From Paenibacillus sp. LS1 (GTDB taxonomy: Bacteria; Bacillota; Bacilli; Paenibacillales; Paenibacillaceae), in contig NZ_JAPDOE010000004.1 in NCBI RefSeq assembly GCF_026013365.1, positions 1 through 64,000 on the forward strand: a DNA stretch of 64,000 bases. Reading direction: 5' to 3'. The position numbers and the translations under genes were made by a program. Of the stretch, positions 60,157 through 64,000 are shown in pieces. Numbering within the stretch: position 1 is the stretch's first letter; each line of letters starts with the position of its first letter. The notes under the pieces are model-generated. The model saw nothing but the letters and a program-made list of their open reading frames with translations. It was not told where the DNA came from and searched no databases.

Positions 60157-61704
60157 ATGAATATCCCTTTTGTTAACGAACCATTCACACCCTTTGCGGT
60201 CCCGGCGAACCAGGAAGCATTCGAAGGCGCACTTCGTCAGGTAGAAGCTGAACTTGGGCGGGAATACCCGATTATTATTGGGGGTCAAAAAATAACAAGT
60301 AGTCGCACGTTAACTTCCGTGAACCCCGCAGCCAAGAATCAAGTTGTCGGAACGATCCATCAGGCAGATCAGGAATTGGCCGAAAAGGCCATTCAGACAG
60401 CAGCGGAGACATTCCAGACCTGGAAACATACCGACCCGAATGAACGGGCCCGTTATCTGTACAAAGCAGCGGCCATTATGCGCCGTCGCAAGCATGAGTT
60501 CTCCGCATGGATGGTCTATGAAGCGGGCAAGACCTGGCCTGAAGCTGATGCGGATACAGCAGAAGCCATTGATTTTATGGAATTCTACGCACGGGATATG
60601 CAGCGACTGAGTGAACCGCAGCCCCTCGTACGGATTGCAGGAGAAGATAATGAACTGAGCTATATTCCGCTGGGCGTTGGTGTTGTCATTCCACCTTGGA
60701 ACTTCCCGCTGGCGATTATGGCAGGCATGACTTCGGCTGCACTGGTATCTGGCAACACAGTGGTCTTGAAGCCTGCCAGCACAACGCCGGTGATTGCGGC
60801 TAAATTCATGGAGCTGCTCGCAGAAGTTGGCTTGCCAGATGGCGTCGTGAACTTTTTACCAGGACCAGGCAGTGAAGTTGGCGATTATCTCGTGGATCAT
60901 GCGCTTACCCGTTTTATCAGCTTTACCGGTTCCAGAGATGTAGGACTGCGAATTAATGAACGTGCAGCACGTACGGCCCCAGGTCAGAAGTGGATCAAGC
61001 GGGTCATTGCAGAGATGGGTGGCAAGGATTCCATCGTTGTAGACAGTGACAGTGATCTGGAACTGGCGGCAGAGTCCATTACAGCTTCGGCATTTGGTTT
61101 CTCAGGACAGAAATGTTCGGCGTGTTCCCGTGCCATTATTCATAAGGATGTATATGATGAAGTGTTGCAAAAAGTGATTGAACGGACACAGAAACTGACG
61201 ATGGGCAGTCCGCTTGAAGTGGGCAGTCAGGTTGGGCCGGTTATCGATGACAAGGCATATGCGAAGATTACGGAATATATTGAAATTGGCAAGAGTGAGG
61301 GACGTCTTGTGCATGGTGGCGGTACAGGGAACGTTGAAGGGTATTTCATTGAACCAACCATTATTGCGGATGTGGACCCGAAAGCCCGGATTGCGCAAGA
61401 CGAGATTTTTGGACCAGTGCTTGCGTTTATCAAAGCAGAATCCTTCCAGGACGCACTGGATATCGCCAATAATACGGACTATGGCCTGACTGGCGCGGTG
61501 ATCTCGCGTAATCGTAAACATCTGGAACAGGCAAGAGGCGAGTACTTCGCGGGTAATCTGTACTTCAATCGAAAATGTACCGGAGCACTGGTGGGCACGC
61601 ATCCATTTGGTGGATTCAACATGTCGGGCACGGATTCCAAGGCAGGTGGAAGAGATTATCTGCTGCTGTTTACACAGGCGAAGCTCGTATCGGAGAAATA
61701 CTAG
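60157..61704 (+). CDS. rocA: 1-pyrroline-5-carboxylate dehydrogenase
   Basis: The 515-residue aldehyde dehydrogenase converts P5C/glutamate semialdehyde to glutamate with NAD. Its length equals that of Bacillus RocA. Motifs are [28 protein letters not shown], the general base in [12 protein letters not shown] and the catalytic cysteine in [11 protein letters not shown], followed by EIFGPVLAF. The ATG at 60157 is preceded by AAGGAGG and lies downstream of the sigma-54 start site. With putB it completes proline to glutamate. Confidence 0.95.
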   Translation: MNIPFVNEPFTPFAVPANQEAFEGALRQVEAELGREYPIIIGGQKITSSRTLTSVNPAAKNQVVGTIHQADQELAEKAIQTAAETFQTWKHTDPNERARYLYKAAAIMRRRKHEFSAWMVYEAGKTWPEADADTAEAIDFMEFYARDMQRLSEPQPLVRIAGEDNELSYIPLGVGVVIPPWNFPLAIMAGMTSAALVSGNTVVLKPASTTPVIAAKFMELLAEVGLPDGVVNFLPGPGSEVGDYLVDHALTRFISFTGSRDVGLRINERAARTAPGQKWIKRVIAEMGGKDSIVVDSDSDLELAAESITASAFGFSGQKCSACSRAIIHKDVYDEVLQKVIERTQKLTMGSPLEVGSQVGPVIDDKAYAKITEYIEIGKSEGRLVHGGGTGNVEGYFIEPTIIADVDPKARIAQDEIFGPVLAFIKAESFQDALDIANNTDYGLTGAVISRNRKHLEQARGEYFAGNLYFNRKCTGALVGTHPFGGFNMSGTDSKAGGRDYLLLFTQAKLVSEKY

Positions 61705-61828
61705 GACAGATTATCCTTGAATCCGACTAAAAGAGTGCTTACAATCGCTTGAATAGTATGCTATTATCCCTGCAAATGCTTTTGTTCGGATATGCTTATT
61801 ACCCAGCAACGCATAAGGAGGGAAACGG

Positions 61829-63133
61829 ATGTTAGGTGTTCAGTTGGTACAGGAACAACGTATTCGGCTGTCCATCACGCCGGAGATGAAACAATCCTTT
61901 CATTTGCTAACGATGTCTGGTCAGGATCTCAATCGTTATTTGCAGGATGCGGCGGAAGAAAATCCCTTGCTTGAACTGGAAGAACAAGCTGCGCCTCTCG
62001 CCCGAATTCCGCGGCGAATGGATCAGCGCAGATATGCTTCCTATGATCCGTTACTTCAGGCCAAAGGTGCCGAACCTACATTGGAACAATTGCTGATTGC
62101 ACAAATTCGAGTGATGACACTTCCAAATGAATTGGAAAATATGGCAGTATATTTGGCAGGCTGCATTAATGATGATGGATATCTGACGGTTGAACTGGCA
62201 GAGGTGCAAGCAGTACTGGGGCTACCGATGAGCGAGGTTGCAGGAGGACTGGAGCTTCTCCAGTCGCTGGACCCCGCTGGTGTAGGAGCGCGGAATTTGC
62301 AGGAATGTCTGTTGCTCCAGATCAGGCGTGATCCATCTGCTGCGCTGAATGCGGAGCGGATGGTGGAAGTGGGATTGGAAGCACTGGTTCCTTTTCACCC
62401 AGGTAGAACAGGGAGTCGATTAGGTATAACTTCACGAGAAGCTCAGACTGCCTATGACTATATTACACGTTTGGACCCCAAGCCTTGCCGATCCATCGGA
62501 TGTACGGAACGACCACATTACATTATCCCGGATGCTATTGTCGGATTGCGTAACGGTGAGGTGCATTTCAGTCTACATGCGGCAGGTAACCCACGTGTAT
62601 CCATGAATGAAGCATGTTTCCGCTGGATCAGAGATGAGACTCCAGACGAAATCTGGTCTACCCGAGCGGCAGCGGCGAGGGCTATCATTCGCAGTGTACA
62701 CCTGCGGCGCAGGACGTTAATGCGTGTGCTGGCGGCCGTGATGGAAGAGCAAAAGCAATTTTTACTCAACGGACCATCCGTGATAAAACCGCTTAATCTG
62801 GCTATTATTGCAGAGAAGATTGGCATGCATGAATCAACGGTAAGCCGTGCGGTGAACGGTAAATATATAGACACCCCGTATGGTGTATATGAACTCAGAG
62901 CTTTTTTTGCCTCGGGAATTGGTACAACATCAGGGAATAAAACATCCGCCTCAGCAGTAAAACGGAGATTAAAAGAAATCATTCGCATGGAGCAGGCCCA
63001 TCGGCCACACTCGGACAGTCAATTGGCGACATTGCTCGCCGAAGACGGGATTATCATCTCCCGCAGAACAGTCGCCAAGTACCGGGAGGAGCTTCACATT
63101 CTGCCTTCCCTTGAGCGCAAACGGTGGGCTTAA
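61829..63133 (+). CDS. rpoN: RNA polymerase sigma-54 factor RpoN
   Basis: The 434-residue protein has the N-terminal Q/L-rich activator region I (QRIRLSITPEMKQSFHLLTMSGQDLNRYL), the core-binding domain (DDGYL, LDPAGVGARNLQECLLLQ), an HTH with HESTVSRAVNGKYIDTPYGVYELRAFF and the RpoN box, here SRRTVAKYRE rather than ARRTVAKYRE. AAGGAGGG precedes the ATG. Its place beside putB/rocA and an activator gene groups sigma-54 with its apparent regulon. Confidence 0.94.
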   Translation: MLGVQLVQEQRIRLSITPEMKQSFHLLTMSGQDLNRYLQDAAEENPLLELEEQAAPLARIPRRMDQRRYASYDPLLQAKGAEPTLEQLLIAQIRVMTLPNELENMAVYLAGCINDDGYLTVELAEVQAVLGLPMSEVAGGLELLQSLDPAGVGARNLQECLLLQIRRDPSAALNAERMVEVGLEALVPFHPGRTGSRLGITSREAQTAYDYITRLDPKPCRSIGCTERPHYIIPDAIVGLRNGEVHFSLHAAGNPRVSMNEACFRWIRDETPDEIWSTRAAAARAIIRSVHLRRRTLMRVLAAVMEEQKQFLLNGPSVIKPLNLAIIAEKIGMHESTVSRAVNGKYIDTPYGVYELRAFFASGIGTTSGNKTSASAVKRRLKEIIRMEQAHRPHSDSQLATLLAEDGIIISRRTVAKYREELHILPSLERKRWA

Positions 63134-63164
63134 TGGAGTAGCTGGTGTCTTATCATCTCCAAAT

Positions 63165-63209
63165 AAAAGAGCCCCCGCAAACCGGAAATGGTTTGCGGGG
63201 GCTCTTTTG
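63165..63209. terminator. Bidirectional terminator
   Basis: AAAAGAGCCCCCGCAAACC pairs with GGTTTGCGGGGGCTCTTTT across a 6-nt loop, between rpoN and aspA. Confidence 0.92.
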
Positions 63210-63261
63210 TGATGTTATTCGTGTTTGATCTTCTGCATTCCTGCATTGGATTTCCTGATTC

Positions 63262-64000
63262 CTACAAGCGTTCCATATTACGCAGGAAGTGTTCTCCGGC
63301 AATACCTGGCGTGGTCATCTGCTCTGGATGAAGAATTTCTTCCAGCTCTTCCGGTGTCAGCAGTCCGCGTTCCAGAATGATCTCCTGCAAGGTAAGTCCA
63401 GTCTTGAGAGCTTCCTTCACGATGGAAGCTGCCACATTATAACCTAAGTGCGGGTTCAACGCCGTAACCACACTGAAGCTCTGCTTCATGATTAATTCGC
63501 AGCGCTCACGGTTGGCTTCCATCTCTTCCACCGCATAACGCGTGAAGACATCAATGCCGTTATTCATGATTTTCAGCGATTGCAGCAAGTTGAACGCAAT
63601 AACTGGGCCCATAACATTCAGCTCAAATTGACCGGCTTCACACGCCATACAGATTGTATGGTCGTTCCCCATCACCTGGAAGGATACCTGGTTAATGACT
63701 TCTGCCATAACCGGGTTCACTTTACCTGGCATGATAGAGGAACCTGGCTGACGCGGTGGCAAGCGTAATTCATTGAATCCAGCACGCGGACCAGAAGCCA
63801 TCATGCGAATATCATTACAGATTTTGGACAGGCTGACCGCACATACCTTGAGCGCCGCTGAAAGTTCCAGATAGGCATCCGTGTTCTGCGTCGCATCCAC
63901 AAGATCTTCTGCTGTCTGTAGTGGTAGTCCAGTAACATCAGACAGGTGTTCCGTAACCTTGACGATATATTCGGGTTTCGCATTGAGCCCTGTACCTACC
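63262..64000 (-). CDS. aspA: Aspartate ammonia-lyase, C-terminal part
   Basis: The frame runs off the window end, so only the last 245 residues are seen. Reading in from 64000 gives VGTGLNAKPEYIVKVTEHLS, and the fumarase/aspartase signature GSSIMPGKVNP is intact. The C-terminal domain ends with LTPEELEEILHPEQMTTPGIAG. Aspartase converts aspartate to fumarate and ammonia; aspartase rather than fumarase is favoured by the GTGLNA-KPEY and TAEDLVDATQNTDAYLE text. Amino acid catabolism is the theme of the region. Confidence 0.85.
   Translation of the reverse strand, partial: VGTGLNAKPEYIVKVTEHLSDVTGLPLQTAEDLVDATQNTDAYLELSAALKVCAVSLSKICNDIRMMASGPRAGFNELRLPPRQPGSSIMPGKVNPVMAEVINQVSFQVMGNDHTICMACEAGQFELNVMGPVIAFNLLQSLKIMNNGIDVFTRYAVEEMEANRERCELIMKQSFSVVTALNPHLGYNVAASIVKEALKTGLTLQEIILERGLLTPEELEEILHPEQMTTPGIAGEHFLRNMERL

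Overview
The window looks like chromosome of a Paenibacillus-type, spore-forming Bacillota. Reasons: strong AGGAGG-type ribosome sites, YtrA-type GntR/ABC modules, a secreted protein with a copper-amine-oxidase-like stalk domain, a BclA-like spore-surface head domain, a GH125 mannosidase and an ECF41 sigma factor. The assignment is inferred from gene content only. The window is densely coding, with no rRNA, prophage, insertion sequence or CRISPR array.

Layout. 1-2 kb: futalosine menaquinone genes mqnB-mqnD after a diverged intergenic repeat array. 3-6.3 kb: GntR/ABC module 1. 6.6-8.8 kb: coiled-coil protein and esterase. 8.8-14.9 kb: nickel regulator NikR and a five-gene nickel-type ABC importer behind a recognisable NikR operator. 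15.5-20.2 kb: stalk-domain protein, S9 peptidase, STM3941-like protein, aldo/keto reductase. 20.4-22.2 kb: GntR/ABC module 2. 23-32 kb: an RNA-repair island. 32-37 kb: RidA, AEC transporter, Mug glycosylase, ECF sigma/anti-sigma pair. 37.4-43.3 kb: a mannoside-utilisation group (LacI, GH125, Gfo/Idh, isomerase, AraC). 43.3-45.6 kb: FAD oxidoreductase plus ECF41 sigma factor. 45.6-53.6 kb: kinase-like protein, PD-(D/E)XK Fe-S nuclease, alanine dehydrogenase with a PucR regulator, STAND ATPase regulator. 53.7-55.7 kb: AraC regulator and siderophore-binding lipoprotein in one reading frame with a Fur box inside. 55.8-64 kb: sigma-54 activator, BclA-like protein, proline dehydrogenase and P5C dehydrogenase with divergent -24/-12 promoters, rpoN, and the start-truncated aspA.

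The most notable locus is 25.4-32.1 kb. A 135-nt Y RNA (YrlA type), not given by any open reading frame, has two paired Ro-binding helices enclosing a complete but circularly permuted tRNA-like module with an Asn-type GUU anticodon loop. It lies directly upstream of a Ro60/Rsr gene, followed on the same strand by a RlaP nucleotidyltransferase, the 3'-end ribose methyltransferase Hen1 and the kinase-phosphatase-ligase Pnkp. Two divergent WYL-domain regulators and a perfect 9-3-9 palindrome lie upstream. Together this reads as a regulated RNA surveillance and repair cassette built around a tRNA-mimicking RNA.

Other regulatory circuits are legible in the DNA: a perfect 7-1-7 Fur box, two sigma-54 promoters next to rpoN and an activator, an ECF41-like promoter before an ECF41 operon, twin GntR operators, and a GTGCTAC-N14-GTAACAC NikR site. 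Three families of non-coding repeats also occur.
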